The position numbers and the translations under genes are program-made. Shown piece by piece: positions 26,496 through 35,344 of a stretch of DNA of 64,000 nucleotides; position 1 is the stretch's first letter; each line of letters starts with the position of its first letter. This stretch comes from Asticcacaulis benevestitus DSM 16100 = ATCC BAA-896 (GTDB lineage Bacteria > Pseudomonadota > Alphaproteobacteria > Caulobacterales > Caulobacteraceae): NCBI RefSeq assembly GCF_000376105.1, contig NZ_AQWM01000008.1:1-64000 (forward strand). The letters run 5' to 3'. Under the pieces are notes generated by a model. The model had not been told where the DNA came from, ran no database searches, and saw nothing but the letters and a program-made list of their open reading frames with translations.

Positions 26496-28283
26496 ATGGC
26501 CTATCAAGCTCCGGTACGCGACTATCAGTTCCTCTTTGAAAACGTCTTCAAGACCGATCAGTACAGCAATCTGAAAGGCTTTGCCGACGCTGACAGCGCC
26601 ACGGTCATGGCCATTATGGAAGAAGCGGCCAAGTTCACCGAAGAGGTAGTCCACCCGATCAATATTACGGGCGACAAGGAAGGCTGCGTTCTCAACGCCG
26701 ACAAGACGGTCACCGCGCCCAAGGGTTACAAGGAAGCCTATAAGGCGCTGACCGAGGCGGGCTGGACGGCGCTGTCCGGTGATCCGCAATATGGCGGCCA
26801 GGGCCTGCCGCACTTCGTCAACACCGCCTTTTCCGAAATGCTTTCCGGTGCCTCATCAGCCTTCGGCATGTATCCAGGCCTGACCGAAGGTGCCATCTCC
26901 GCCCTCACCGCCGGCGGCACGCAGGAACAAAAAGACCTCTACCTGCCCAAGCTGATCAGCGGCGAATGGTCAGGCACCATGAACCTGACCGAACCGCACT
27001 GCGGCACCGATCTCAGCCTGCTGCGCACCAAGGCCGTGCCGAATGGCGACGGCAGCTACAGAATTACCGGCCAGAAGATCTGGATCTCTGCCGGCGAGCA
27101 CGACTTCACCAGCAATATCTGCCATCTGGTTCTGGCCCGCCTCGAAGGCGCACCGGCCGGCGTCAAGGGTATTTCGTTGTTCCTGGTGCCGAAGTTTATC
27201 CCCGACGCCGACGGCAATCCGGGAGAACGCAATAAACTCGAATGCGCCGGTCTTGAGCACAAGATGGGCATCCACGGCAATTCGACCTGCGTCATGATGT
27301 ACGATGAGGCTAAGGGCTTCCTGCTCGGTCAGGAAAACGAAGGCCTGAAGATCATGTTCTACATGATGAACAATGCGCGCTTTGGTGTCGGCCTTCAGGG
27401 CCTCGCCATCGGTCACGCCGCCCTCGTGGCTGCCAACCAGTTCGCGAAAGACCGCTTGCAGGGCCGCGCCCTCACCGGCCCGAAGAACCCTACGGGTCCG
27501 GCGGACAGCATCCTGGTTCACCCTGATGTACGCCGCATGCTTTTGGAAAGCCGCGCACTGATCGAAGGCGGCCGCGCTTTCCTGACATGGGTATCCCTGC
27601 TATCCGATCTGGCCAAGGTGGCAGAAGATGAAGCCGGTCGCGAGAAGGCCAGCGATTCTGTAAGCCTGTTGATTCCTGTGATTAAGGCCTATCTGACCGA
27701 GAAGGGCCTGAAGGTGACGCAGGACGCCATGCAGGTGCACGGCGGTTCGGGCTTCACCGAGCACTTCCCGGCCTCGCAATATATGCGCGATGTCCGCATC
27801 ACCCTGATTTATGAAGGCACCAATGGTGTGCAGGCGCTCGATCTGGTCGGCCGCAAGCTGCCATCCAAGGGCGGCCGCGCCCTGCAGGCCTTTCTTGCTG
27901 AGATCGACGCCTATATTGCCGCTGAAGAAGCTGGCTCGATCGTTCCCGCCTATATCAAGGCGTTGAAAGACACCAAGGCCAAGCTGTTTGACGGCACGAT
28001 GTGGCTGATGCAGAACGGCATGGGCAATCCGGATGCCGCCGCGGCTGGCTCAATGGATTACCTGCACCTCTTCGGCCTGACCTGCACCGCCTATATGTGG
28101 GCGCGCATGGCCAAGGAAGCGCAGGCCGAGGTTTCCGCCGGCTCGACCGATCCCTTCTTCGACACCAAGCTCAAGGTCGGCCGCGTCTTCCTGGAGCGTA
28201 TCCTGCCCGACGCCGATGCACACCTGATCAAGATGAAGGCCGGTTCGGAAGGCCTGATGGAACTGGCCGACGATCAGTTCTAA
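26496..28283 (+). CDS. Acyl-CoA dehydrogenase (DmdC/FadE-like, with C-terminal extension)
   Basis: This 595-residue FAD-dependent enzyme introduces the alpha-beta double bond into acyl-CoA in beta-oxidation. Family marks are ..GLTEGAISALTAGGTQEQKDLYLPKL.., ..NLTEPHCGTDLSLLRTKA.. (FAD/substrate loop), ..KIWISAGEH.. and ..DVRITLIYEGTNGVQALDLVGRKL.., with Glu in YEGT as the expected base. The extra C-terminal domain matches the long DmdC-type subclass, though substrate cannot be assigned. It is co-oriented with the MerR gene and followed by a strong terminator. Confidence 0.92.
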   Translation: MAYQAPVRDYQFLFENVFKTDQYSNLKGFADADSATVMAIMEEAAKFTEEVVHPINITGDKEGCVLNADKTVTAPKGYKEAYKALTEAGWTALSGDPQYGGQGLPHFVNTAFSEMLSGASSAFGMYPGLTEGAISALTAGGTQEQKDLYLPKLISGEWSGTMNLTEPHCGTDLSLLRTKAVPNGDGSYRITGQKIWISAGEHDFTSNICHLVLARLEGAPAGVKGISLFLVPKFIPDADGNPGERNKLECAGLEHKMGIHGNSTCVMMYDEAKGFLLGQENEGLKIMFYMMNNARFGVGLQGLAIGHAALVAANQFAKDRLQGRALTGPKNPTGPADSILVHPDVRRMLLESRALIEGGRAFLTWVSLLSDLAKVAEDEAGREKASDSVSLLIPVIKAYLTEKGLKVTQDAMQVHGGSGFTEHFPASQYMRDVRITLIYEGTNGVQALDLVGRKLPSKGGRALQAFLAEIDAYIAAEEAGSIVPAYIKALKDTKAKLFDGTMWLMQNGMGNPDAAAAGSMDYLHLFGLTCTAYMWARMAKEAQAEVSAGSTDPFFDTKLKVGRVFLERILPDADAHLIKMKAGSEGLMELADDQF

Positions 28284-28289
28284 ACGATT

Positions 28290-28318
28290 AAGCCGGTCCT
28301 CATAAGACCGGCTTTTTT
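28290..28318 (+). terminator. Rho-independent terminator after acyl-CoA dehydrogenase
   Basis: AAGCCGGTC and GACCGGCTT form a perfect 9-bp stem followed by TTTTT. Confidence 0.93.
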
Positions 28319-28379
28319 GTCTTTCCAGTTAATTGTTCTTGTCACAATCACGGCTTAAGCTTTCGCTTTAACATGGGGC

Positions 28380-29744
28380 GTGACATTGATCCGGAAACTG
28401 CTGATAGGCCTTGGCGCCGTGCTTATCGCTGGCCTTGCCGGCGTGCCTATCTGGCTGTTTGTGGCGCCGCCCGAACTTCTGCGCGTCGCCGATGGTTACG
28501 CCGCCAAGATAGTCTGTTCCAATGTCTTTCTTGCGGGGCGTGACGCCCAGGCCGTGCTGGCCGAAGACGTGCAGGCCCCCGGTAATCCGGCGCTCAAGCT
28601 CGTAAAAATCAAGGTCGATACTGAGGCGCATAGGGTGACGGCGCGCTTCCTCGGCCTGTTCGCACCATCCGGTGCGCTCTACCGCGAAGGCCTCGGTTGC
28701 GCCAGTGTGCCCGATAGGAACTGGACAGCGGCGCAGAGCGCCCATCTGACCGAAGCCCCCGTGATCGCACCTGAAACGGACGCGCTTTGGCCTGAAGGTA
28801 GTCGCGACGAAACCGCGCCCTCGCCCGCGATCGCCAAAATCCTGGCCGATCCACAACTGACCGGCCCAGGTATGCGCGCCGTGCTCATTATCAAGGATGG
28901 CCGCATCGTCGCCGAGACCTATGGCAAAGGCTTTACGGCGCAAACCCGCTTGCTTGGCTGGTCGATGACCAAGACCGTCAATGCGGCCCTGATCGGACGC
29001 CTCGTGCAGGCTGGCAAGCTCAGCCTCGAGGACAAGGCGCTCCTGCCGCAATGGAGCGATGCACGTGGCGATATCAGGCTGCGCGATCTGACGGCGATGA
29101 AAAGCGGACTGGCCTTCAATGAGGACTATGGCGACGTGTCGGACGTGTCGCGCATGTTGTACGTCCAGCCTGATATGGCCGCTTTTGCCGCCGCCATGCC
29201 CCTGACCGCAAAACCCGGCACGGCCTATAGCTATTCGACCGGTACCAGTTTCATTCTGGCGCGTATCTGGATGAACAAACTCGGCGCCCAGGCGCTGCCT
29301 TACCCACGTGAAGCCCTGTTCGGCCCTCTGGGTATGACAAGCGCGGTGCTGGAGACCGATGAACACGGCACCTTCGCCGCAGGTTCCTACCTCTACGCCA
29401 CGCCGCGCGACTGGGCGCGCTTCGGCCAGTTGCTGTTGCAGGACGGTGTGTGGGACGGTGAGCGCCTGTTGCCGGAAAACTTTGTCGGTCTGATGCGGAC
29501 ATCTAACGGCTCCGCCCAAGGCTATACGCAGATGCAGACCTGGCTGAAAGGCCCAGGCGAAAGCGATACGGGCCATTCGGCAGGCCTGCCGGCGGATACC
29601 TTCTGGCTGCGCGGCCATGACGGCCAGAGCATCACAATCATGCCGTCGCACAACCTGATCGTGCTGCGTATGGGCCTGACGCCTTGGGACACCGGTTATA
29701 GGCCGGAAGCGCTGGTTAGGGCTGTGGTTGAAGCAAGCAAGTAA
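28380..29744 (+). CDS. Membrane-anchored serine hydrolase, class C beta-lactamase fold
   Basis: This 454-residue protein starts at GTG 28380. An N-terminal hydrophobic anchor or signal (..KLLIGLGAVLIAGLAGVPIW..) is followed by ~130 residues of linker/N-domain, then the hydrolase fold. SxxK is in LGWSMTKTV, the Tyr motif in AYSYSTGTS and the HxG-like motif in LRGHDGQS. Members of this subgroup are usually annotated as 6-aminohexanoate-dimer hydrolase-like or beta-lactamase-related; activity is unknown. It differs from the 22.8-kb hydrolase in architecture. Confidence 0.82.
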   Translation: MTLIRKLLIGLGAVLIAGLAGVPIWLFVAPPELLRVADGYAAKIVCSNVFLAGRDAQAVLAEDVQAPGNPALKLVKIKVDTEAHRVTARFLGLFAPSGALYREGLGCASVPDRNWTAAQSAHLTEAPVIAPETDALWPEGSRDETAPSPAIAKILADPQLTGPGMRAVLIIKDGRIVAETYGKGFTAQTRLLGWSMTKTVNAALIGRLVQAGKLSLEDKALLPQWSDARGDIRLRDLTAMKSGLAFNEDYGDVSDVSRMLYVQPDMAAFAAAMPLTAKPGTAYSYSTGTSFILARIWMNKLGAQALPYPREALFGPLGMTSAVLETDEHGTFAAGSYLYATPRDWARFGQLLLQDGVWDGERLLPENFVGLMRTSNGSAQGYTQMQTWLKGPGESDTGHSAGLPADTFWLRGHDGQSITIMPSHNLIVLRMGLTPWDTGYRPEALVRAVVEASK

Positions 29745-29747
29745 GGC

Positions 29748-29794
29748 GAGGAGGTCCAGCAAACGTTACGTACGCAAACTAGAGTGCCTCCTCG
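29748..29794. terminator. Possible hairpin between convergent serine hydrolase and peroxiredoxin
   Basis: CGAGGAGG at 29748-29755 and CCTCCTCG at 29787-29794 are perfect inverted repeats, 31 bases apart, between two convergent stops. The long loop makes the assignment tentative. Confidence 0.35.
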
Positions 29795-29805
29795 ACCTCG
29801 TAAGT

Positions 29806-30288
29806 TTAAAGGTTTTCCAGCACGTATTCGGCCGAGGAAACACGGAACTCGCCGCCTTCTTCAACGAACAGCTTATCGATCGTGCCATCCTTGATCACGG
29901 TGGCGTAGCGTTGCGAACGCGGCCCCATACCAAAGCCCGATGCGTCGAGCGTCAGACCCATGGCCTTGGCGAAGTCGCCATTGCCGTCAGCCAGCAAGAC
30001 CACCTCATCGGTGATACCCTGATCCTTGGCCCAGGCCTTCATGACGAAATAATCGTTGACCGAGGTGCAGGCGACAACATCGACACCCTTGGCCTTGAAG
30101 TCGGCAACGTGATCCTTGAAGCCCGGCAGGTGGCGCGCGCTGCAGGTCGGCGTGAAAGCGCCTGGTACGGCGAACAGGACCACCGTCTTACCGGCGAAGA
30201 AGTCCTTGGAGGCGACAGGCTTGGGGCCTGCCTCGTCAACCACGGTCAGGTTGAGGTCGGGTAGTTTGTCACCGGTTTGCAGGGTCAT
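29806..30288 (-). CDS. Peroxiredoxin, Prx5 type
   Basis: This 160-residue cytoplasmic thiol peroxidase reduces peroxides with thioredoxin/glutaredoxin-type donors. The peroxidatic Cys49 lies in the PrxV signature VPGAFTPTCSARHLPGF, and the conserved Arg is in ..GPRSQRYATVIKDG... There is no fused glutaredoxin domain. It is divergent from yqgE with a 160-bp shared upstream region. Confidence 0.93.
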   Translation of the reverse strand: MTLQTGDKLPDLNLTVVDEAGPKPVASKDFFAGKTVVLFAVPGAFTPTCSARHLPGFKDHVADFKAKGVDVVACTSVNDYFVMKAWAKDQGITDEVVLLADGNGDFAKAMGLTLDASGFGMGPRSQRYATVIKDGTIDKLFVEEGGEFRVSSAEYVLENL

Positions 30289-30448
30289 GTGATATCTTTC
30301 TGTAAAGAGCAGTTCGTCGCTGTTAGATGGAACGCCATCAAAATGCGATACGGATGGCTAGGCGCATTCGTGCGATTTGGCAACCGCGACAGCCGCGCCT
30401 ATATGAGGTAATATTGAATCTGGTTACAGCGCCTTCAAAGGAGCAGAT

Positions 30449-31078
30449 ATGATAACGACCATTGAAGACGGCCCGTTGCCGGCGCACGTCTCCTATCAGG
30501 GCAAGTTGCTGATCGCCATGCCGAGCTTGGCCGATCAGCCCTTCGATCACAGCGTCATCTATCTTTGCCAGCATGACGAACAGCACGCCATGGGGCTGAT
30601 TCTCAACCAGCCGATCAGCGGCCTGAACTTCAGCAAGATGATGAAAGAACTCGGCATCGAGAGCGGCAACCGCCGGCTTGCGACGCAAAAAATCTACCGC
30701 GGCGGACCGGTGCAGAATGATCGTGGGTTCGTGCTGCACAGCCTCGATTACCAGATCGACGACATCACCCTCGACCTTGGCGGTCCTTTCATCAGCCGTC
30801 CCGATGGTGAGGAACAGGGGGTGGGCCTCACCGCTTCGCGCGATATTCTGGTCGATCTATCCGGTGGCGCCGGCCCGGCCCGCAGCCTGATTGCGCTGGG
30901 CTATGCCGGATGGGGGCCAGGCCAGTTGGAAAGCGAACTGAGCCAGAATGCCTGGCTCGTAGCGCCGGCCAGTCAGGAACTGCTTTTCGGTAGCGACCCG
31001 GATCATCTGTGGGCGCGCGCACTGGCCAGTATGGGCATCGAGCCTGTCCACCTGTCAGGCTTTGCCGGCACGGCATGA
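30449..31078 (+). CDS. YqgE/AlgH family protein (UPF0301)
   Basis: This 209-residue protein is recognised from ..GKLLIAMPSLADQPFDHSVIYLCQHDEQHAMGLILNQP.., ..IYRGGPVQNDRGFVLHS.. and ..ALGYAGWGPGQLESELSQNAWL... The fold is known, and a role in transcriptional regulation or envelope stress was proposed for AlgH, but biochemical function is unsettled. It is encoded alone with AAAGGAG about 6 bases before the ATG. Confidence 0.92.
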   Translation: MITTIEDGPLPAHVSYQGKLLIAMPSLADQPFDHSVIYLCQHDEQHAMGLILNQPISGLNFSKMMKELGIESGNRRLATQKIYRGGPVQNDRGFVLHSLDYQIDDITLDLGGPFISRPDGEEQGVGLTASRDILVDLSGGAGPARSLIALGYAGWGPGQLESELSQNAWLVAPASQELLFGSDPDHLWARALASMGIEPVHLSGFAGTA

Positions 31079-31125
31079 TTTTAAGCCCAATCGCCGGCCC
31101 CTTACATAGTGGCAACTTTGAATAG

Positions 31126-32907
31126 CTAACGGCCCAGCGAAGCCACCAGAAAGGCTTCGGCTTCATTACTTTTCAAGGCTTTGGCAAAGCCATAGCCCTG
31201 CCCTAATCCACAACCGAGGCTATGCAGCCGCGCCGCTACCGTAGCGTCTTCGACCCCTTCGGCGACCACATCAAGACCAAAATCACGGCCGAGCGTCAGG
31301 ATGGCACGCACGATCTTTTCTGACGACGCGTCGCTTGTCAGCGTGCTGACAAACGAACGGTCGATCTTCAGCGTGTCGAACGGCAGTTTGGCGAGATAGC
31401 TCAAGGAGGAGAAGCCGGTGCCGAAATCATCAAGTGCGATGCCCGCGCCGGCATCGCGCAGCGCGTCCAGAACCCGCGCCGTGGCATCCGGATCGCGCAT
31501 GACGTCGCTCTCGGTCACTTCCAGCTTGAGGCATTTGGCCGGCAACCCGGCATCGCGGATCAGGCGCGACACGTCCTCGACCAGATGCAGGCGCTCGATT
31601 TCCGGCGCCGACAGATTGACGCTGATAAAGAAACCTTCCGGCAGATCATATGCAGCCCGCCATTTGATCAGGCATTTCACAGTGGCGCTGAGAATAATGG
31701 TGCCGAGATCGGTCATCATGCCGAGATCACGCGCTGCGGTCAGGAAATGATCGGGGGGGATGACGCCGCGCTTGGGGTGCTCCCAGCGCGCTAAGGCTTC
31801 AAAACCCGCGATGACACCCGTTTCCAGATTGACGATCGGCTGATACCAGGCGTGAATTTCGCCGCTGATAAAGGCCTTGCGCAGTTCGGCTTCAAGCGCC
31901 AGTCGCGTCAGGCCATCGCTTTCAAGATCACGTTTATACGAAGCGACGGCGCCTATGCCCTTGGACTTGGCGGCTTCCACCGCCATTTCAGCACGGCGCA
32001 GTAGCTCGGCGCTGGCCAAGGCCGCCTCGCCGCCTTCCGCCGACACGGCACCCATGGAAAAGGTCGGGTGGATATCGAAGCCGGCCACCACGATGGCGCG
32101 CTCCAGTGCATTGCGCATCCGCTCCGAAACCCTCGGAAAGCCACGCTGGGTCAGGACAGCGAACTCATCCTCACCCAACCGGGCGAGCACGGACGTCTCA
32201 CCAAAGGCATCGCGCAAGCGCTGCGCCAGGATACCCAGGACCAAATCAGCCCGTTCATGGCCCAGCGCCTCATTAAGGCGGCGGAAACGGTTGAGATCGC
32301 CCACCACCAGATCGTAATCCCCTTCGCGCATCAAGAAGGTGCGGGCCGCCGCCAGAAAACCTTGCCGGCTATGCAGGCCCGTCAATTGATCGCTGTGCAC
32401 GTCATGCAGGCCCAGATCGCTGCCAGCCGCGGCCGAACGGCTTACACGGCGCATATCACGGCTCAATTCGGTGAGTGTACCGAGCAGCAGATGCCGCGCC
32501 ACCTTGCGCCCCTTAAAATAGACCAGGCGCAGGTCCTTGAGCCGCAGCATGCATTGCACCTGATCATCGCCCGGAAGATCGGCAGCCGTATGCACTTCCT
32601 GCGCCCGCAGCGCCATCTCAAGACGTTCGATCTCGCCGCTGGCGAACACAGGCGTCATGTCTTCAAGCGTCACCCGGCCACTCAGCAGCGCCAAATCCAG
32701 GTTGCGCAGGTCGCCCTTGAACTCAAAATGGCCGTGCGACAGGTCATAAGACCACAGAAGCGTATCGGCGCTGCGCAGAGCATCGGTTTGCGTTTGCGGA
32801 TCTTCGAGCGTGGACTGCGCTCCATCTTTTACGGCGCTTAGCACTTCGTGCCCTGTCCTGCCCGCAGGTCCGCCCATTTTCCAGCCGAAGAGATTGATGT
32901 CAGACAT
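31126..32907 (-). CDS. c-di-GMP phosphodiesterase with GEDEF and EAL domains (PdeA-like)
   Basis: This 593-residue soluble protein has three parts. These are an N-terminal PAS-like segment (~45-150), a GGDEF-family domain with degenerate GEDEF at 245-249, and an EAL domain with EAL at 370-372, NLS at 431-433, EVTES and DDFGTGFSS (from 493). The EAL catalytic residues look intact, while GEDEF suggests no cyclase activity and possible allosteric GTP binding. That is the architecture of Caulobacter PdeA, which from memory also lies near the cox genes; orthology is inference. It would hydrolyse c-di-GMP and affect motility or the cell cycle. It lies downstream of the M16 gene on the same strand, 111 bp away. 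Confidence 0.88.
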   Translation of the reverse strand: MSDINLFGWKMGGPAGRTGHEVLSAVKDGAQSTLEDPQTQTDALRSADTLLWSYDLSHGHFEFKGDLRNLDLALLSGRVTLEDMTPVFASGEIERLEMALRAQEVHTAADLPGDDQVQCMLRLKDLRLVYFKGRKVARHLLLGTLTELSRDMRRVSRSAAAGSDLGLHDVHSDQLTGLHSRQGFLAAARTFLMREGDYDLVVGDLNRFRRLNEALGHERADLVLGILAQRLRDAFGETSVLARLGEDEFAVLTQRGFPRVSERMRNALERAIVVAGFDIHPTFSMGAVSAEGGEAALASAELLRRAEMAVEAAKSKGIGAVASYKRDLESDGLTRLALEAELRKAFISGEIHAWYQPIVNLETGVIAGFEALARWEHPKRGVIPPDHFLTAARDLGMMTDLGTIILSATVKCLIKWRAAYDLPEGFFISVNLSAPEIERLHLVEDVSRLIRDAGLPAKCLKLEVTESDVMRDPDATARVLDALRDAGAGIALDDFGTGFSSLSYLAKLPFDTLKIDRSFVSTLTSDASSEKIVRAILTLGRDFGLDVVAEGVEDATVAARLHSLGCGLGQGYGFAKALKSNEAEAFLVASLGR

Positions 32908-33018
32908 GAGGACTCAGAAACAGGGCTAAAGGTCAGGTGTGAACCTTCATCATAACCGCTTAATTCGGCTAAGATTCGGTAAAAAAAACTTCAGGCAATC
33001 AGTTTAAGTCTTGCGACC

Positions 33019-34284
33019 TCAGGCCGCAAGTAGCCCCAGCGCATCCCCCATTGAACGCGGCCCCAGCAGCGCGCTGGCGCAGGTCTTCTGCGCCGTTATG
33101 GCCGAGCCGACGCGCACCAGATCATCGAGGCTGACACGCTCGATATCGGCGGCCACCTCATCCAGCGTGAACACCTTCTCAAATGTCGAAAGCTGGCTGG
33201 CGAAGGTGCTGGAGCGCGAGGCGGCACCTTCATGATTGAGGAACAAAGAGGTCATGAACTGCGCTTTGGCGCGCTCCAGTTCCCCACTTAATGGATTAGC
33301 CGAAAGTTCGCCCATAACCTTCTGTATCAGCTCGACAAGTGGCTCGACATCCTTGGCAGCACATCCGGCATAGACGCCAAAAATGCCTCCATCACGATAG
33401 GGCGTGGTATAGGCGTCGATGCTGTAGGCCAGCCCCCTCGCCTCGCGCGCCTCCTGAAACAGGCGCGATGCCATACCGCCGCCAAGGATTTCGCTGAACA
33501 AACGTAAAGGAATGATATCGGGGCTCAGGCGACTGATGGCGTCAAAGCCGAGCGTGATATTGGCCTGCTCGATTTTGCGTTTCTGCACGGCCTTGTTGGG
33601 CGTGAAGCGCAATTGCGTCGGCTTGCCAAAGCCGGCATGTGGCGCGACATTATCGATATAGGCCCTGGTGGCAGCATAGACCTCATCGGGCATGACGCCG
33701 CCGGATACACAGATAACGATCTGATGCGGGGCGTAAAGCGTATTGGCGAAAGCGCGCAAGGTCGCCGGCACTGCCGGTTTCAGACTCTGCTTGGTGCCGA
33801 GAATCGGCCGCCCCAGCGACTGGCCGGTGAACATGGCCGATTGAAGCAGGTCAAAGACATGGTCATCGGGCGTATCGTAGGCTTCGAGAATCTCCTGCTC
33901 GACCACCTTTTTCTCGCGCGTCAGTTCTTCGCCATCGAGCGCGGAGCGGAACATCAGATCGGTGACGATCTCCAGCGCCAGCGGCATCAGCGAGTTAAGA
34001 CCGCGCACTTCAAAGCGCGTATGCTCGTAACCGGTGGAGGCATTGATGGTGCCGCCCTTATGCTCGATCGCCTCAGCCAGTTCGCGAGCATTGCGGCCGC
34101 CGGCGCCCTTGAAAACCATGTGCTCCAGCAGGTGCGCCCAGCCCGATTGCGCCTCGGTCTCAAACCGCGCACCGCCATAGATCAGAGCGCTGAGCGCGAA
34201 GGTCTTGAGGCCGGGCATGGGATCGACCAGCAAACGCAGGCCATTATCAAAGGTATAGAGCTTCTGGCCGTCAAGGATGTTCAA
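33019..34284 (-). CDS. M16 family zinc peptidase (processing-peptidase-like)
   Basis: This 421-residue M16B-type peptidase has the inverted zinc motif HLLEH (in SGWAHLLEHMVFKG) and the downstream Glu in ..REKKVVEQEILEAYDTPDD... The second, inactive-type lobe follows (..ANITLGFDAISRLSPDIIPL.., ..GLAYSIDAYTTPYRDGGIFGVYAG..). No signal peptide is seen. I start it at TTG 34284, which overlaps the SURF1 stop (TTGA) and immediately precedes NILDGQKLYTFDNGLRLLVD. The longer frame to 34359 is inside SURF1. It is the last gene of the cytochrome oxidase cluster by spacing. Confidence 0.88.
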   Translation of the reverse strand: MNILDGQKLYTFDNGLRLLVDPMPGLKTFALSALIYGGARFETEAQSGWAHLLEHMVFKGAGGRNARELAEAIEHKGGTINASTGYEHTRFEVRGLNSLMPLALEIVTDLMFRSALDGEELTREKKVVEQEILEAYDTPDDHVFDLLQSAMFTGQSLGRPILGTKQSLKPAVPATLRAFANTLYAPHQIVICVSGGVMPDEVYAATRAYIDNVAPHAGFGKPTQLRFTPNKAVQKRKIEQANITLGFDAISRLSPDIIPLRLFSEILGGGMASRLFQEAREARGLAYSIDAYTTPYRDGGIFGVYAGCAAKDVEPLVELIQKVMGELSANPLSGELERAKAQFMTSLFLNHEGAASRSSTFASQLSTFEKVFTLDEVAADIERVSLDDLVRVGSAITAQKTCASALLGPRSMGDALGLLAA

Positions 34285-34985
34285 GGTTTGGCTTTCTTGT
34301 AGCGCTGGTAGATGACACTGCCGAAGACACCCAGCAAAGCCCAGCCAAGGCCGAACCACGTCAGGGCATATTCAAAGTGCCGATTGGGCAGAGGCGCGGT
34401 CAGGCGCCCCTGTTGCAGACCGGGTATATCGGCCTTTGTGGCGGCAAGATCAAGGACAAGGAAATAATCTCCGCGCAACGGCATTTTCAAAGCCTGCCCC
34501 ATGTCCTGCGCCGAACGCCAATACCAGTCATTTTCAGCGATGCGATTGACCGGGGTGACCATGCCCGGCTTTTCAAACGGACGGACACGACCAACGGGTG
34601 TCAGGGATAGACGCGCTGTCAGGGTCAGCTTTTGTGTCGCAAATCCCAGATCGACCAGCATGGCTTCGGACGCCAGCGGACACGCGGTCAGCACGCGGTA
34701 GCCAGGCGTGCCACCCACTTCAGAATGCATGTAGATCAGGCGGTCAGATTGGATATCACAAACTGGCAGGCTGGCCGAGCGCCAGTCCGGTTTGACCTGC
34801 GCCAGCAACGTTTCCGCCGGCACGGGCGCGGCGGACTCGCTGCGCGCCATATCGGCGATCAGGCCCTCTTTCCATTTCAGGCGTTCCAGTTGCCAGATGC
34901 CCAGACCATTCAGCAGAGTGAAGGCGATAACAACGGCCACCAGCATACCGCGCGGCACGGCCTGCCAGACATCAGCGACGCGCAT
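34281..34985 (-). CDS. SURF1 family cytochrome oxidase assembly protein
   Basis: This 234-residue inner-membrane protein has one N-terminal and one C-terminal membrane helix flanking a periplasmic domain (..LTLLNGLGIWQLERLKWKEGLI.. and ..YALTWFGLGWALLGVFGSVIYQRYKKAKP). SURF1 proteins assist haem a insertion into oxidase subunit I. The ATG overlaps the DUF983 stop (TGATG), and the stop overlaps the M16 start, so the three are translationally chained. Confidence 0.9.
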   Translation of the reverse strand: MRVADVWQAVPRGMLVAVVIAFTLLNGLGIWQLERLKWKEGLIADMARSESAAPVPAETLLAQVKPDWRSASLPVCDIQSDRLIYMHSEVGGTPGYRVLTACPLASEAMLVDLGFATQKLTLTARLSLTPVGRVRPFEKPGMVTPVNRIAENDWYWRSAQDMGQALKMPLRGDYFLVLDLAATKADIPGLQQGRLTAPLPNRHFEYALTWFGLGWALLGVFGSVIYQRYKKAKP

Positions 34986-35344
34986 CAGTCGCGCACCTTG
35001 TTACGAAGCTGCGAGGCGATCATCAGGCTCTTGAGCACCGGCATCAGTACGAGGCTTGTCACCACGGCCACGGCCGGCCAGATGAGGAGGTGCGTAGTTA
35101 TCGACCAGCCGGGATATAGGAAGAAGGTGGTCAGGAGGCCCGCACACGCCAGAAAGCCAGCGATCAGAATGACAAAGACGACGGGACCGTCACCGGTATC
35201 CGCCGCCTTGAAATTTTGCCCGCAGACGGCGCAAGAGTCCTCCACCTTGAGGTAGGACTTATAGAGCTTGCCTTGTGTGCACACCGGGCACTTGCCAAGG
35301 GCGGCGGCAGCAAAGCTCACCTTGCCGCCTTCTGGATCAGCCAT
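34985..35344 (-). CDS. DUF983 membrane protein of the cox cluster
   Basis: This 119-residue protein has an N-terminal zinc-ribbon-like pair CPVC..CAVC and two membrane helices (~55-75 and ~80-103). DUF983 proteins sit regularly between ctaE and SURF1 in Alphaproteobacteria and are presumed to help oxidase assembly; no mechanism is established. The ATG (35344-35342) overlaps the ctaE stop TAA by one base. The apparent upstream extension to 35395 lies inside ctaE. Confidence 0.87.
   Translation of the reverse strand: MADPEGGKVSFAAAALGKCPVCTQGKLYKSYLKVEDSCAVCGQNFKAADTGDGPVVFVILIAGFLACAGLLTTFFLYPGWSITTHLLIWPAVAVVTSLVLMPVLKSLMIASQLRNKVRD

Noticed and set aside
28368-29762. 464-codon frame antisense to the serine hydrolase
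   Set aside because: The plus strand encodes SxxK, Tyr and HxG-like motifs in order; the antisense product has no domain.
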